Positions 1-12,229 of a stretch of DNA of 64,000 bases are shown piece by piece; the stretch's first letter is position 1, and each line of letters starts with the position of its first letter. The notes beneath the pieces were generated by a model, which saw only the letters and a program-made list of their open reading frames with translations, was not told the DNA's origin and did no database searches. A program made the position numbers and the translations under genes. The stretch covers positions 1,051,501 through 1,115,500 of the forward strand of contig NC_081142.1 in NCBI RefSeq assembly GCF_958295425.1. The letters run 5' to 3'. The stretch is from Solea solea (Eukaryota; Chordata; Actinopteri; Pleuronectiformes; Soleidae).

Positions 1-791
1 ACAACTTTGTATTGGCGGGTAAATGTGTTCCTCACGGGGAAGCAACATGTCGGGAATGAGACGCAAACAAAAGCTCAGGAGCTGCAGGTAGAATCAAACC
101 AGAGGAGGAGCTGTAGTTTTGAATTGATTGGCTTTCACTTGCAGAGGTTTTGCAGCGGTAAGACACAAGACTTACAGATTTACTGTAACTTGGTTCTTAA
201 CAGTGCACAGACTGATGGTTAAGATACTGCCTGTAGACTGAAAACACTCATTTCTCCTATTACAAGTGAAACAACCTCTGATTAACACACACGTCAAACG
301 AGGACTGTGCTGTCATCTCTTCTATGTTATAAGGACAAAGAAAGAAACAGAGGAGAAAAGCAAAAAAGAAGAAGTGAAACTGATGTACACACCCTGCCCA
401 TGCAATAACAGCATTCAGCTGTGTCTTCACAACAAGTCAGAGACAAAGTATATCTACAAAGAATGAATTCCAGGTGTTTTATAATTCTATACAAATGTAC
501 CATCTCAAAAATGTTTTAGTTCAAATATGGTTCAGTAGCTTTCTATGTCACTCCACTTTGGTTCTGACAGCAAATCTAGGAGAATATGTTTCCAGAATCA
601 ACACTTTTATCCGATCATGAGCCAGAACAATGATGCAGTCTTTTCTGCTTGTGAAGTCACACTGTTAGTCAACCAATAAATGCTCCATCTCTGCATTCAT
701 GAGGTGACGTGAGGAGGGAGAAGAGAGGGAATTAACAAAACCTTCACCACAAGTTAGCCCTGACAACAGCCTTACATTTAACAAAGAAATG
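1..791. other. No gene seen; unique AT-rich sequence
   Basis: Two short open frames (7-222 and 266-466) have no recognisable domain and no supporting start or splice context. I see no repeat or RNA gene here. Confidence 0.6.
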
Positions 792-851
792 AACTAACTG
801 ACTACCTAACTAACTAACTAACTAACTAACTAACTTACTGACTGACTAACT
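792..851. repeat. (CTAA)n tetranucleotide microsatellite
   Basis: A run of CTAA units, about eight of them perfect, with CTGA variants at both ends. Confidence 0.9.
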
Positions 852-1652
852 GGAATAGAGCCAAATCAAACAATAACAAGTCCAGATTTTAAAAGCTATA
901 ATTTACCCATGCAATAAAATGAAGATGGAACAAATCACTTCACACAGCGTGATCTTGTAATACCAATCCTTTGGTGACATACTGTTAATCTGGAGATTTT
1001 TGAGGCTTTGAGCACTTATGAAGCCAGACACCCCCCATTTTCTCTCTCTGTGAAGGACGGATCATATGTGTCTGTGTCTACGGTTCAGCTAAAAGCCACC
1101 TTCCGCGATCACTCAGACTGTGATACGGCCACTCGACCTCTAAGCTCCCAGGATGACAATACTGAGGTGAACCCTGATCCAAGAACCCAGCTTTTATCCT
1201 CGCTATCTCTGTCAAACCAGAGAAGGAAGGCTAGACGAAGAGGAAGATGGGATTTTTAATACTTAATACTTTTTTCTCTGCACACGTCTATTTTTCACAG
1301 TCATGGTCCGTGTACCATAATCCTCTCTCTGTTCTCCCTCTCTGTCACTTTTGACTCTTGATGCCAAGAACGATGAAATAAGAAAGAGCAGAAGCCTGAG
1401 AGAAAGGAGGAGAGCAAACACTGTCTCTGATGCAGGTAAATTGGAGCGGTGCGGCTCATTACAGCTGCTGAAATGAAAAGGAAATTCAGAATTTAGGGAG
1501 AGGAATTGACATGGGAGAAAAATGAGAGTTTGACAGTGTCGCAGATAAACAGCCACTCAGAGAACAAGCCAGTGGGACGAGGAGAGGAAGGAGAAAGAGT
1601 GAGAGGAGCTGGATTAGAGTCTAAATGATGAATGATTTATGACCCCCCCATC
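852..1652. other. No gene seen; possible conserved non-coding stretch at 1430-1558
   Basis: An 83-codon open frame at 1008-1259 ends in a basic stretch but matches no family I know. The 1430-1558 part is free of simple repeats, has balanced composition and contains CTCATTACAG and GAAATTCAGAATT blocks. It looks more like a conserved non-coding element than neutral spacer, but that is an impression only. Confidence 0.35.
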
Positions 1653-1671
1653 CACACACACACACACACAC
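1653..1671. repeat. (CA)9 microsatellite
   Basis: Short CA run following a C7 tract. Confidence 0.85.
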
Positions 1672-2244
1672 TCCCAAATGTGTGCAGTGTTATACTGTCT
1701 ATATATTTTATTCATATCTAATGTGTTAAATATGACAGTTTTTTGACTACAATTTTTCCAAATGCAGTGATTGATTCCCAGGAACTGTTCTCATGTCAGG
1801 GTAAAACAAGAAGAAAAAAATAATAATTCTGGGAGGTTGACTCCCCCCGAGACCCTCAGAGTATTATTGGTACAGATATTGGATGAATGGAAGGTTAGTT
1901 TCGGCAGGAGGACCAACCATGGACGTGAATATCCCACAAAATTGAAACTGAAAATGATGGTTAGGTTACAGAGTGGGGAGCAGAGGATGGATGCAGCAAT
2001 TTTGTCTCAATCCCATTTTTTATTTTTACTCCTACCCCTTGGAACTGAGTAACACGGAGAAGTATAGTTGAAAACTAACCCCACAAGCAGATTTCACAGC
2101 TGTGGATGTAAAATCCCTGAATTCATGGGGAATATCACTCGTTGCTGTTGCCAATGAGAGAGATTGATAAGCGGCATTTTCAGTCTGATGCAGAGAATGT
2201 AGACTTTGGAGTGAAATCAGTGGTCCTTCATGTCTAAAGAACCT

Positions 2245-2456
2245 GGTTGAGGTAGTTTTGAGAATCGGATCAGGATGGAGATTTCTTCCAGGCAAGACCA
2301 ACTGTGTTTGGGTTCAGACAGAACTTGCTGGATGGATTTCATATCCCATCTGGCCTCATAGAAGTTGGACAGCGATGCAGAGAAGAATGTTTAAACAGCC
2401 TGCTTCCACCATGACCAAACATGGGATAAGTGGAAAACAATGATAGACGGATGGAA
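2245..2456 (+). mobile_element. 3' fragment of a non-LTR retrotransposon (LINE), decayed
   Basis: The stretch follows, with many substitutions, the 3' end of a very common teleost LINE: end of the reverse-transcriptase frame (GGATCAGGATGG..., TATCCCATCTGGCCTCA...), then GCCTGCTTCCACCATGACC, then GGGATAAGTGGAAAA and a short ATAGACGGATGG tail. It shares this layout with the copies at 14878-15278 and 41563-41925. The frame is broken and 5' truncated. The clade is not assigned; the C-terminal region of the family resembles RTE/jockey-type endonuclease-RT proteins. Recognition is from memory of the consensus. Confidence 0.72.
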
Positions 2457-3704
2457 ATAATAATTCAAATTTATGAAAATAAGGCTGTCATGGAGGGTTT
2501 TGCTCACACGCTACCCTCTCTATCTGCAACACACTGTCTCCTCTAATCCTCTACTACAGTCTGCAGATGACAGCAAAGAACAAATGGTGCAACACCGGCT
2601 CCAAATATTTACACTGCCTCAGTAGTACTCCATCTATATCTGCTCCTTCCACAGAGCCGCCCTGAAGACAATGGCAGGCTGAGGGGCAAACTGGATGGGG
2701 AATATGCTGATGAGGCACAACACATTTCTCACTGGGAAATAATGAACATGCAGCTACAGGATACTCACTCATTCAACCTTTATTTAGACAGCACCCTTGA
2801 CTAGCACAGAGCTCGCCCTCATATTCAGGTGAGCGTCGTGTTACTGAATAGTGCATCGGCAGCAAAGCGCATATAAGCAAGGAACAGTAGAGTTTATTAT
2901 GTAAATACATAAACCGTGTGTTTATGTAAACACAAAATATGAAAAAAAACCTGATTCTAACAAGAATGGAGCATTTTATAGGCTGAAAATCCACAGAAAC
3001 AGCTGCATTTCAGGTTTCACCTCAACGATTAAACTGGTTTAATCCTTGATTTCCATTATTAACTTCCAGCATGATGTGAACAAAGTATTTTGAGAAAGCA
3101 AAGACTGCAAGGCTCTGCTTCCTGTTCCTATTGGCTTCATAGAGCTGAGACATACTGCTCCAAAAAGATTGATCATCTGTGGGTGGATAGACAATAATTG
3201 AATTAGTCCTTGACTTGAAAAATATTAGTGTTTCAAAACAGATGTCACCACACATGAATCCATGTTTGAGCAATGAGAAGCTAGAATATCATGATGGTTT
3301 TCTCTCTTTTACTATTAAAATCATATGTTTTTCCATTCAGCACCAAAAACACGTGTTTTTACACAGTCAAATGGATCATGTGTGAAATAATCAGCAGCAT
3401 CTGCAGTTATTTTGCTCATTATTTGGTTTTACACACTGAAACTTTACTGCAGTTCATTCTCACTCGTCTTATCAACATTGGTTTCATAAAGCATTTGTTT
3501 TCAGGGGAAAAAACCCCAGATAAACCCACAGTAAACACCCCACGCTGCACTAAGTGGCACACAGACAGACAGAGTGAGCAGGTAGATAATAAACATGATG
3601 GAGCTTATATCTGATTAAAAGGCGAGTGCTTCCCCCAGGAGTTGGTGCAGGAAACAACAACAGAGCACACAGAGAGGATGCGCCACATTAAACATTTGCT
3701 AAAC
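2457..3704. other. No gene seen
   Basis: Low-complexity-free sequence with only short frames; the 107-codon frame at 3291-3614 is hydrophobic at its start but shows no signal cleavage context, domain or splice support. Confidence 0.55.
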
Positions 3705-4255
3705 CACCTTAAAGTGGAACTATGCAGTATTTTTACCCTAATTTAACAGATTCAGTGATTGAATGTGATGATTCAATGGCTTGCTGCGGGGAGATTGGGG
3801 GCTCCACTCCCCCTACTGTCTGTTAGCAGAAAACCTGCCTTGCAAGATCAGGGCTGTTGACCCGGAGTCAGGAGGTCTTACACCACTACACACACACACA
3901 CACACACACACACATACCCAGGTACCAGCTGTAAGATCAAGGCAGCGATAGCATTATTTTAGACACCATGACAGAGACTGAGAAAAAGGAGCAGAGAAAA
4001 CCATTGTTGGAGGAAGCAAGAAAGAGGAAATGACTGTCTGACCGAACACAGAAGCATGCAAAACGGACGCCGACCAGCATGAGCTGTGTTTGCTGTCTCC
4101 ATTGAAAACAATACAGGTGCCCAGGGGAGGTGAAGGGAGAGGGGAGCATCAGCGGTGAGGTTTAACATCAGTGAGGACACAACACTAGACAAAGGATTGG
4201 TGGATGTTTACGGTGGTGTCGTAAAAACCATGTTCTCTATGTCAAAAATCAGTTA
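3705..4255 (+). mobile_element. Dispersed repeat, copy A (paired with 27480-27885)
   Basis: Both copies run in the same order: a TTTTACYCTAATTTAACAG segment, a CCACTC...CCCCT segment, a (CA)n tract, then GCAAAACGGACGCCGACCAG (copy B: GCAAAATGGATGCCGACAGG), then ATTGAAAACAA and a GGGAGAGGGGAG segment with TCAGC(A/G)G. The shared order over about 400-500 bp shows a common interspersed element. It begins with GTGGAACTATGCAGTATTTTT, a start I associate with a widespread teleost repeat. No coding capacity; class unknown. Confidence 0.65.
3889..3914. repeat. (AC)13 microsatellite inside the dispersed repeat
   Basis: Perfect AC run at the same relative place as the CA run at 27589-27606 in the second copy of the host repeat. 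Confidence 0.9.
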
Positions 4256-4808
<553 letters not shown>

Positions 4809-4914
4809 GAGACATCAAGGAACACGTTGGAAATGAAAATGAATAATACAGAACATACTGTGTAAACAGGGAAGATCAAAGCCAGGCTAAGTCAGTGTAC
4901 AAAGCAGCTGTTAT

Positions 4915-4972
4915 GACACACACACACACAAACACACACAAACACACACACACACACACAAACACACACAGG
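4915..4972. repeat. Imperfect (CA)n with periodic CAAA interruptions
   Basis: CA run broken three times by AAACAC, giving an interrupted and probably more stable array. Confidence 0.92.
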
Positions 4973-5039
4973 TAAAGGTAACAAAGAATGCGATTGGCTA
5001 TAAGTCAGAGGTGTCTTACATTAGAAACATTTGATAAAC

Positions 5040-5100
5040 CTTCCTTCCTTCTTTCCTTCCTTCCTTCCTTCCTTTCTTCCTTCCTTCCTTCCTTCCTTCC
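5040..5100. repeat. (CTTC)n polypyrimidine microsatellite
   Basis: CTTC units with two CTTT variants; a pure pyrimidine tract of about 60 bp on the + strand. Confidence 0.95.
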
Positions 5101-5271
5101 CTGACCACAAAAACGAAATTGTGCTGTCAACTTCAAAACTAAAATGAGCTACTGTTCATATTTCTTGTCGTGCACGAACATAAACACGTGTTAATTTGTG
5201 TTGCTGTCCAAACAGATCTGCCTGCAGGACAAGCTGGTATAGATTACCTCCCTCTGCCCGGGCTGAGAGGG

Positions 5272-5274
<3 letters not shown>

Positions 5275-5304
<30 letters not shown>
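5275..5304. repeat. (GT)15 microsatellite
   Basis: Perfect GT run. Confidence 0.92.
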
Positions 5305-5306
<2 letters not shown>

Positions 5307-5945
5307 TGGAAGTGTTTCTCCAGCTCTCAGCCTTGAAGAGTGAATACATAATGGCCTGTAATTAAGACGACACAGGCATACATTAAGCTCTGCTGCATAT
5401 TGCATGGAAAATGACAGTGAAATGTAAAGTAAGACGTTACAAACTGAGTGAAAAAGGACAAACAACTTGACAACCTGAATGAAACTTTAAAGAAGCAAGA
5501 CGGAAAAAAACAACCTTTTATTTACGGTGTGAAGGACATTAAAGGGAAATTAAATTTAACAAGTAGACAAAGGTCATGTATAAGCACACTACACTTAAGT
5601 CTTTGATCACAATTGATCCTACATTTCCTGTGATGCAATATGTATCGTTTGTTAGATTAAGGACCACAGCTTCACATCATCACCATCTGTTTAAAATGAG
5701 CTGTCTGTGCCTTCAAACTGAGTTAAATATGTTTTAACATAATATAGAGTTCTTTCTTTTCTTGCGTTGTGTGGCTTGCCGAGTGGACAGACCCTCAGCT
5801 GTAGGTGGTTTTAACATTATTACACATTACATGTAATTCCTGTCTCAGCAATCTCTTTTTGGATTTTGTTTTAGTCTAAGTTGTCACTTGATATGACAGC
5901 TGTCATGCTTCCACTGATGTATAAGGACAGTTTACATCTTTACAC
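5305..5945. other. No gene seen
   Basis: AT-rich sequence with no open frame of note and no recognised repeat. Confidence 0.55.

Positions 5946-5997
<52 letters not shown>
5946..5997. repeat. (ATCT)13 microsatellite
   Basis: Uninterrupted ATCT tetranucleotide run. Confidence 0.96.
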
Positions 5998-6040
5998 GCA
6001 ATAGCTTGGTTCTATTCAGTACATTCACTGTACTTCTAGA

Positions 6041-6180
6041 TCAGGGGTGTCAAACTTCAATGACCTGGGGGCCACTGAGTGTTCAATAAGAGGTGGGCAA
6101 TATGAGATTAAAATTAATATACAATATTCCTTCATGATATCGCAATAAAGATAAATCTGATGATATTTTGCAAAAATTAA
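6041..6180. mobile_element. hAT-like terminal sequence plus AT-rich repeat debris
   Basis: CAGGGGTGTCAAACT followed by GGGGGCCACTGAG resembles the terminal inverted repeat and subterminal region of abundant vertebrate hAT-family non-autonomous elements. The next 100 bp (GTGGGCAATATGAG..., ATATCGCAATAAAGATA) resembles a second dispersed repeat. I find no matching opposite terminus nearby, so it is a solo end. Confidence 0.45.
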
Positions 6181-6931
6181 AAATATTAGTGCCTGTTTTC
6201 ATATGGAATGGTGAATACTTACATATCTATGATGCAAAATGTATCAATTCATATAAACAAACGAAGTAAATAACACTGTGGCAGTATGATATCTCTGTTG
6301 TAGATGTAAGAAACTCTCAGTGGCTTGTTGTTAATCTACAGTGGCTGGGAGTCCTCGTCAAAGACAGCATTTGTATTTATAGTCACATAATGCAAACAAC
6401 GTGTTACAGTGAAAAGATCTGAATAAAAGACAATAAACAGCTTTACTCATCTGTCAAACTAAGGAAAGACACAGAAGAAGAAGAAGAAGTATAGAGACAC
6501 AATAAAAGAACCATGTGAACCTGCACATAGATGGTGTCAGGTCTTAGTAACAAAGCTGTAGCGTCATTGCAGAATGAATATTATGATAATAGAACTTATT
6601 GCAAATCAGGTTTTCACAACATCCAAGGACAGTATTTGTGGTATAATAAAACAGCTCAATAATCCTGTAATATCACAGAACTCAGGTGTGTAGACGACAG
6701 GTCTGATGAATGCTTATGTGGCTCAACACTCAAGACTGCGAGTGCAGCAGTTGTGAGGACGACACAAGTGCCACGTTGTCTTTGCTGTTTGACAAAGTAA
6801 ACAACTAAGAGAATGACATTTGGTAAATGAAATAGAAAATTAGAGGAACAAAAACTAAAGCAACAAAGCTTGGCATGATGAGAGGAAGAGAGCCTGTGCT
6901 ACTTCACAATGGGAAGAGGAGGCAAATGCAC

Positions 6932-6933
<2 letters not shown>
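6181..6933. other. No gene seen
   Basis: AT-rich; an AAG run at 6473-6489 is the only simple repeat. Confidence 0.55.

Positions 6934-6966
<33 letters not shown>
6934..6966. repeat. (GT)16 microsatellite
   Basis: GT run ending in GCGTGAG, with shorter GT and GC-GT tracts just downstream. Confidence 0.92.
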
Positions 6967-6969
<3 letters not shown>

Positions 6970-7082
6970 AGCCAGTGTGTGTTTGTTTATGCGAGCGTGC
7001 GTGTGTCGAGTCCTCATGTGAATCCTTAAGCAGCTTCCTTTCTTAGCACAGGAACATTATTAGCATAGGGTGAGGACTGCGC

Positions 7083-7144
7083 CCCAGAGAGAGAGAGAGA
7101 TGAAAACAGACTGGCAGAGAGAGAGAGAGAGATGAAAACAGACT

Positions 7145-7175
<31 letters not shown>

Positions 7176-7206
7176 CGTGAAAGAGAGACAGAAAGAGAGC
7201 GAGACA
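7083..7206. repeat. (GA)n array with a duplicated GA-plus-linker unit
   Basis: The segment GATGAAAACAGACTGGCA recurs twice, each time bounded by GA runs, about 38 bp apart; a longer GA run follows. This is a minisatellite-style duplication of a GA microsatellite and its linker. The opposite strand reads as Ser/Leu-rich frames, which I treat as artefacts. Confidence 0.9.
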
Positions 7207-7385
7207 TTTTAGTGAGAGGGCAAAGAGGGGGAAAGAGAGGAAGAGTGTGAGTAGTGGTGGATGATGATGTGAGAAAAGGAGTGTGTGCGACGGAGGACGT
7301 GTGGCCTGGAATGGAAAGTGGCGTTTCAGAAAAAAACATGAGCCCTGCATAGGAAGTGAAGTCAAAGATGGCACTTACACATTCA

Positions 7386-7408
7386 CATTCATTCATTCAT
7401 TCATTCAT
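7386..7408. repeat. (CATT)n microsatellite
   Basis: Five to six CATT units. Confidence 0.88.
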
Positions 7409-7479
7409 AGATGCACAAAGATGGACGGATGGAGGCAGAGAGACTGCAGTGAAGAAAAAAGACTGTAAGGATAGCATCC

Positions 7480-8260
7480 AGCTAGCACGTAGCATCAGCA
7501 GCACAGCACAAATGTTTAAATGACAATAACAGTCACTATTGGCTTCAGGAAGAATGTGATGGAACATCAATACAAGTACATGTCAATCATAGCATACTTG
7601 CTAACATTAGCTCCAGTTAATAACAGGCCAAAAGCTAAAGCTAAGGGCTAAGATGGACGGTGGCACAAAGAGTGGAGGACTTAAGGACCATTTATACTCC
7701 ATTTTCCATTCTTACGTTATACAAACCACCATGTGTCGGGTTTGCTTCAGTAAAGACAATTACACAATCCTTCCTCTAGAGGGGGAGGAGTTCAGAACCA
7801 TTGCAGGCATCAACATAGCGACCATTAAAAGGTTTATGGTTTTTTGTGCTTCCAGACTCATTGCTGTTGACGATGAGAGAGATCAGTAAGTAGCTGTGTG
7901 CAGCGTTAGCACTCGGCTAGAATGTAGCACATTTGGCCACTGATGCGTCTTTAAATTGTTTAAATGATAACAATAGTCACTGACTTCTGCTAGAATGTCG
8001 TGGAACATCAATAGAAGTAGATATGTACCTACCTTTTTAGAAAAGCATACAGCTAATTTATTTCTTTTATTTATTTTATTATCTTGTTTTTAAAAATGTA
8101 GCACTTTGAGGTTTGTTGTTCAAATGTAAAATGCAATACAAATAAAATCTATTACTATTATATGTTTCATAAAATCACAGAATTGATGAGGTAATGTCAA
8201 TCATAGCATCCATATAAAGTTTGCTCACAGGCCAAAAGATTTGAGAAGAAAGACAAACAT
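7480..8260. repeat. Local duplication with a later insertion in one copy
   Basis: Two blocks recur in the same order. First block: TTTAAATGA-AACAATAGTCACT ... AATGT-GTGGAACATCAATA at about 7510-7578 and again at about 7955-8018. Second block: TGTCAATCATAGCAT ... CAGGCCAAAAG at 7581-7636 and again at 8195-8240. The shift rises from about 445 to about 614 bp, so the downstream copy holds roughly 170 extra bases (about 8020-8190), which include a retroelement-like tail. Confidence 0.7.
8090..8165 (+). mobile_element. Retroelement-like tail (GCACTTTGAG...ACAAATAAA...ATT)
   Basis: The sequence runs GTAGCACTTTGAGG, then GCAATACAAATAAAATC, then a TATTACTATTAT tail, a pattern common at the 3' ends of short teleost retroelements. 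It lies in the extra segment that separates the two halves of the duplicated block, so it is probably a later insertion. Confidence 0.5.
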
Positions 8261-9104
8261 AGAAAAGAAGAGAGAAAGAAACATCAAGTGAGACTCTGCT
8301 CAATCAGTCTGGATGACACTCTCAGAGGAATCAAGAGCAGATAATAAAAGAAATACCAATATGCAGTGATGGAACGTAACAAAGTACAGTAAAGTAAATG
8401 TGCTGATGATTTTTGCATCTTTGAAGTTCTATCTGTGCATTGCAGAGGTTAATGTTACACTGTGATTATAGTATTATTGTCTTCAGGTGACAGAGTTTTA
8501 TGTGTTTAATCGCAGTGCAGTTTTACCTCTTTTATACAACTCAGCTGTTAACAACACGTTTTTGCTGAAGTCTTTGCCACTTAGAACCATTTCATTTAAA
8601 ATGCAGTTTCTGCTTTTTTAAGCATGTATGTGATAGTTAGGCTGTTTGGATTGTATGTATCTGATCCACTCATTCTGACCAGTATTGGACCAGTACAGAT
8701 AATGGATATGATCCTTAACAGCAACAACAATGCACTGACTTTGTAATGTGTGAGAACATGGCATCAGGTTTCACTCTCAACAGTGTAGCAAATGAACGTG
8801 GACACTGGTTTCTGCCTTTTATTCCATCCCCTCTTTCACCTCTCCTCTCACTCACTTGAGTTAGATCTCATTGTCTTAACAGTAAGGAAGCGCTTCGCCC
8901 AGAGCAACAGTGCAAAAGATCAACATTTTTACATAAAATCCTTTGCTCTTTTTTGTGTAAAAGTCTCTCATCCTTTTCTCTTCACTGTCAGCCTTTCGTG
9001 TCTAATGAGACCCCGGCCACTCAGGAAGTGATGTCGCTGCGTAGCTGCCTGTTGCTGCCTCCAGTCATAAATAGGCTGGCTGGAAAATGTCAGCCCACTG
9101 ACGA
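8261..9104. other. No gene seen
   Basis: No open frame over 80 codons outside repeats and no recognised element. Confidence 0.55.
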
Positions 9105-9121
9105 ACACACACACACGCACG

Positions 9122-9185
<64 letters not shown>
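9105..9185. repeat. (AC)n array with a GCAC segment
   Basis: AC units with a short GCACGCAC stretch near the 5' side, about 80 bp. Confidence 0.96.
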
Positions 9186-9188
<3 letters not shown>

Positions 9189-9311
9189 AGCAGGGATTCT
9201 TTTACTCTTCCTCCTGTTGTTGTACATAAACATTACAAAATATGCTAATCCATCCTCTCACTCAGTGAAGCATAGAAACATGTCACCAACAACACTTTTT
9301 AAAGATCTGCA

Positions 9312-9312
9312 T

Positions 9313-9344
<32 letters not shown>

Positions 9345-9346
9345 AG
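9312..9346. repeat. (AC)n microsatellite
   Basis: AC run with one CTC break near its 3' end. Confidence 0.92.
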
Positions 9347-9684
9347 GTCCCAGTTGCCTGATGGGTGACTGGGGAAAAGGTTACTCACGCTGCACTTTTC
9401 TCTCCCCCTCTTTTCGTCAATTTGTGCGAGTCTCTGTAAAGGTTAGCATCGCTGCAGTACTCCTCCATGGTCACTTTTTTTTTTCTTTCCTTTTTTCATT
9501 CTTTGGCCTTTTGCTATTTGTGATTTCAACGTAGTGCTTCCCCAGTGAGAACCTACTCTGTGCTAAAGTGGTGGTTGATAAACAAAAGAGGAGGGCGGAG
9601 GCAGCTGATACAGATATGAAGGTAGATACACTACGCTGCCGGCTGTAATGATCTTACTTGACTGGTACCTGCAGAAACAATGGC

Positions 9685-10049
9685 TGTGTTTCCATCATGG
9701 TTTGGTGCAGTTTGGTACAGTATGGTACAGTATGGTGCGGTTTGGAATGGTAAAGCCCTGGGTCAGGCTTGCATTTCGACTTCTGAACTCATGTCTTAAT
9801 GTGTGTTGGAATGACAATAAAGGAATCTTGAACAGTACCATTACTTGGTAGGCATGGTGTGGGCTGTGCCTAATGGCCGCATTAGCAAAACAAAGAAAGA
9901 CTTTGAACGCGACACAACAGAAAACAACGCAACAGAACAAAGGAGGATATGGCTGGCTGCTGTTGGCTGTGTCGAGCTCCACACTGATTCTTTATCGTAG
10001 CATTTTAATCTCTTACCCCATGGGAAGGGTGCCGAAACATGGAAACACA
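9685..10049 (+). mobile_element. MITE-like element, 365 bp, with 11-bp terminal inverted repeats
   Basis: TGTGTTTCCAT at 9685-9695 is the exact reverse complement of ATGGAAACACA at 10039-10049. Inside the left end lies a tandem TTTGGTACAG-type decamer (9700-9750). Near the right end GGGAAGGGTGCCGAAAC matches GAAGGGTGCCAAAACTG in the second copy at 39285-39408. A segment at about 9795-9835 (ATGACAATAAAGGAATCTTGAA) looks like a separate retroelement tail nested within. No transposase frame. A non-autonomous DNA transposon is the best explanation; superfamily not certain, hAT-like possible. Confidence 0.6.
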
Positions 10050-11925
10050 TACTGTACTTCTGTACGACCTGGTGACTGAGAACCTTCACAGATACGTGCC
10101 ATATACTGATCCACTCAGAGTACGAGTGACAAAATTCATTCTAAACTGCAACAAATAGATGTTCTTCTACAAAACCAGTGATCAGGCATAATTAATGCTG
10201 CAGGTTTGCATCATACACCTTAATTGAATGTCTGCACCGACAGGTTGAAGTACACAGATTCACAAACTGATGTTCACAAATTAAGTACAGGAACATGACA
10301 GGTTACTTTGCTTAACCTGATGGTGCTGTCACTCATTAGAACTCTTTCTGTACATTCAGCTGCTGCTTCAGACAAAAAAACACACTCATCATCTTTCCTC
10401 ACTTATTCACTCAAAGGTATAAAGGCTATCACTTTTTTGTAAAAATCAAGTTCACACAAACACTACTGACACTTTTTTTCAATTCTAATGATACTGATAT
10501 GACTAATGTCTTGAATAGCTATGTGACTTTTTGGCACAAACCTGTTCTTTGTGTGAACGTTGTTAAAAAAGAATACAATTGTGTAAAAAGGAAAATCAAC
10601 CTTCATTACTTCCCTAGAGCTCATATTATTTTACCAACTAATAGTGCAACATGTACCTAGACAGGCTTTGCTTAATGCAAACTCTCCTCCAAAGTCTTAA
10701 GTTTTGATGCACATTTTGTAGAAAAAAAATTACTTTTACACTTTTAATTAAATGTTTTTTAAATGTTTAGTATATATATTCAAAAGGATCAGCACTTAAA
10801 AAGTAGCTTGTGAGTATCAGCGTGTCAATTCCACAGGGGAATTTGCGAGATGATGTGTTGAAATGTTTAAGCAGTAATTTAAGTCATGAAATTACATTAA
10901 ATGATAGTTTGACTTTGTTTGCATTGATTTATTTTTTGAAAAAATAAGCAAAAATCGATCCATAAAAACAGTAGACGAGAAGCTCATCCATGATGATGTT
11001 AATCATTAGAGTTGATATCAGGTCTATTAACTTTACATTTGTGCAGTGTACTGACATAACTTGATGTTTCAAATGTTGAATATTGATGAAATTGACTAGT
11101 TTTGTCTCTCTATATAGACTTGAGTTAGGAGGAGGCCTGTTTATAAACTGTTTATGCTGTTGTTTATCTCACACTAGATCCACAATAACCTTCAGTCTTG
11201 CGAAAGGTACCGTTTGTCCAGATGGAGGAATGATGGGATGTGTAATTTCAGTAAGCCTCCCCCTCTTTGTTGACAAGACGTCGGTTGCCAACTGTTGCTG
11301 CTCTCCAGTCACACTTGGAAAATGGAAAATCCTTGACTGAACCCTCTCTCAGCGTGTGAACACGTACAACACCGGAGCTTTACGGTGTCTTGCCAAGACA
11401 CAAGTCATTCTGCAGCTCTTCAGTCACAAACACCATGCAGTGTCACGCCTCAACAGACGGCTGCCACATTTGTGTATAAACAGGTGACTCCCTCCACAGA
11501 TGGAGGAGTCCGAAAATATCACACAATCACAATATCGCCACAAAGCTTCATTTAACATCCAACCTCCATTTGACCGTAAAATAAATGGGTTGTTTTCCAT
11601 GTTGTTAATGATTGCATTGACTCATTACACTGTTGCTTTGACAGGTGACTCCGAGAGACAGTTTTTCTACAAAACAACACACAACGCATCTTACCTGAAT
11701 TATTTCCTTTTTTCTTTCTTTAAAAAGTTATTGATAAACAACATATGTTTATTTCCGAGTTACATTTTAAAACAACTATCTTCCCGTCCATTGGCTTTCC
11801 TCCTCATTCTTCTCACTTTGCGTCACTAAGATAAATGTTTTAAGGGCTTTTCCTCCTGTATTTTCTTTAAATGTTTGAAACATTTATAATAATCAATCAG
11901 CAACATTCATACATGTGCTATGTCA
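10050..11925. other. No gene seen; AT-rich unique sequence
   Basis: Poor in repeats and frames. The 109-codon frame at 11500-11829 and the 85-codon frame at 11083-11340 carry no domain I recognise and have no splice support. Confidence 0.55.
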
Positions 11926-11990
11926 CTGAAGTGCTGAGCCTGAATGTCATGACAGACAATAAAACATTTCTGATTCTGATTCTTGGTTTC
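11926..11990 (+). mobile_element. Retroelement 3' tail (GACAATAAAAC...CTGATTCTGATTC)
   Basis: TGACAGACAATAAAACATTTCTGATTCTGATTCTTGG has the form of a 3' tail in which a short CTGATT unit is repeated after an AATAAA-like site, typical of teleost LINE/SINE ends. Confidence 0.55.
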
Positions 11991-12180
11991 ACAAAGCAGC
12001 GCCCCCTGGAGAGTGAGAGAGAGAGAAAATATGACGCGGGCCCCCGTCAGCTTCTTCACACAATCTGTTCTCATTGGTGATGTCCAGCAGAGACTTTGAC
12101 TCAAGCTTTCCCTTCCTCAGCTTTTCCCTCTCAGTTGCAGCCTCTGTATTGAGTTGAGCTACAAAGACGTATTTCCACGT

Positions 12181-12197
12181 GCACACATGCACACATG

Positions 12198-12228
<31 letters not shown>
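12181..12228. repeat. (CA)n with ACATGC start
   Basis: Two ACATGCAC units lead into about 15 CA units. Confidence 0.9.
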
Positions 12229-12229
<1 letters not shown>

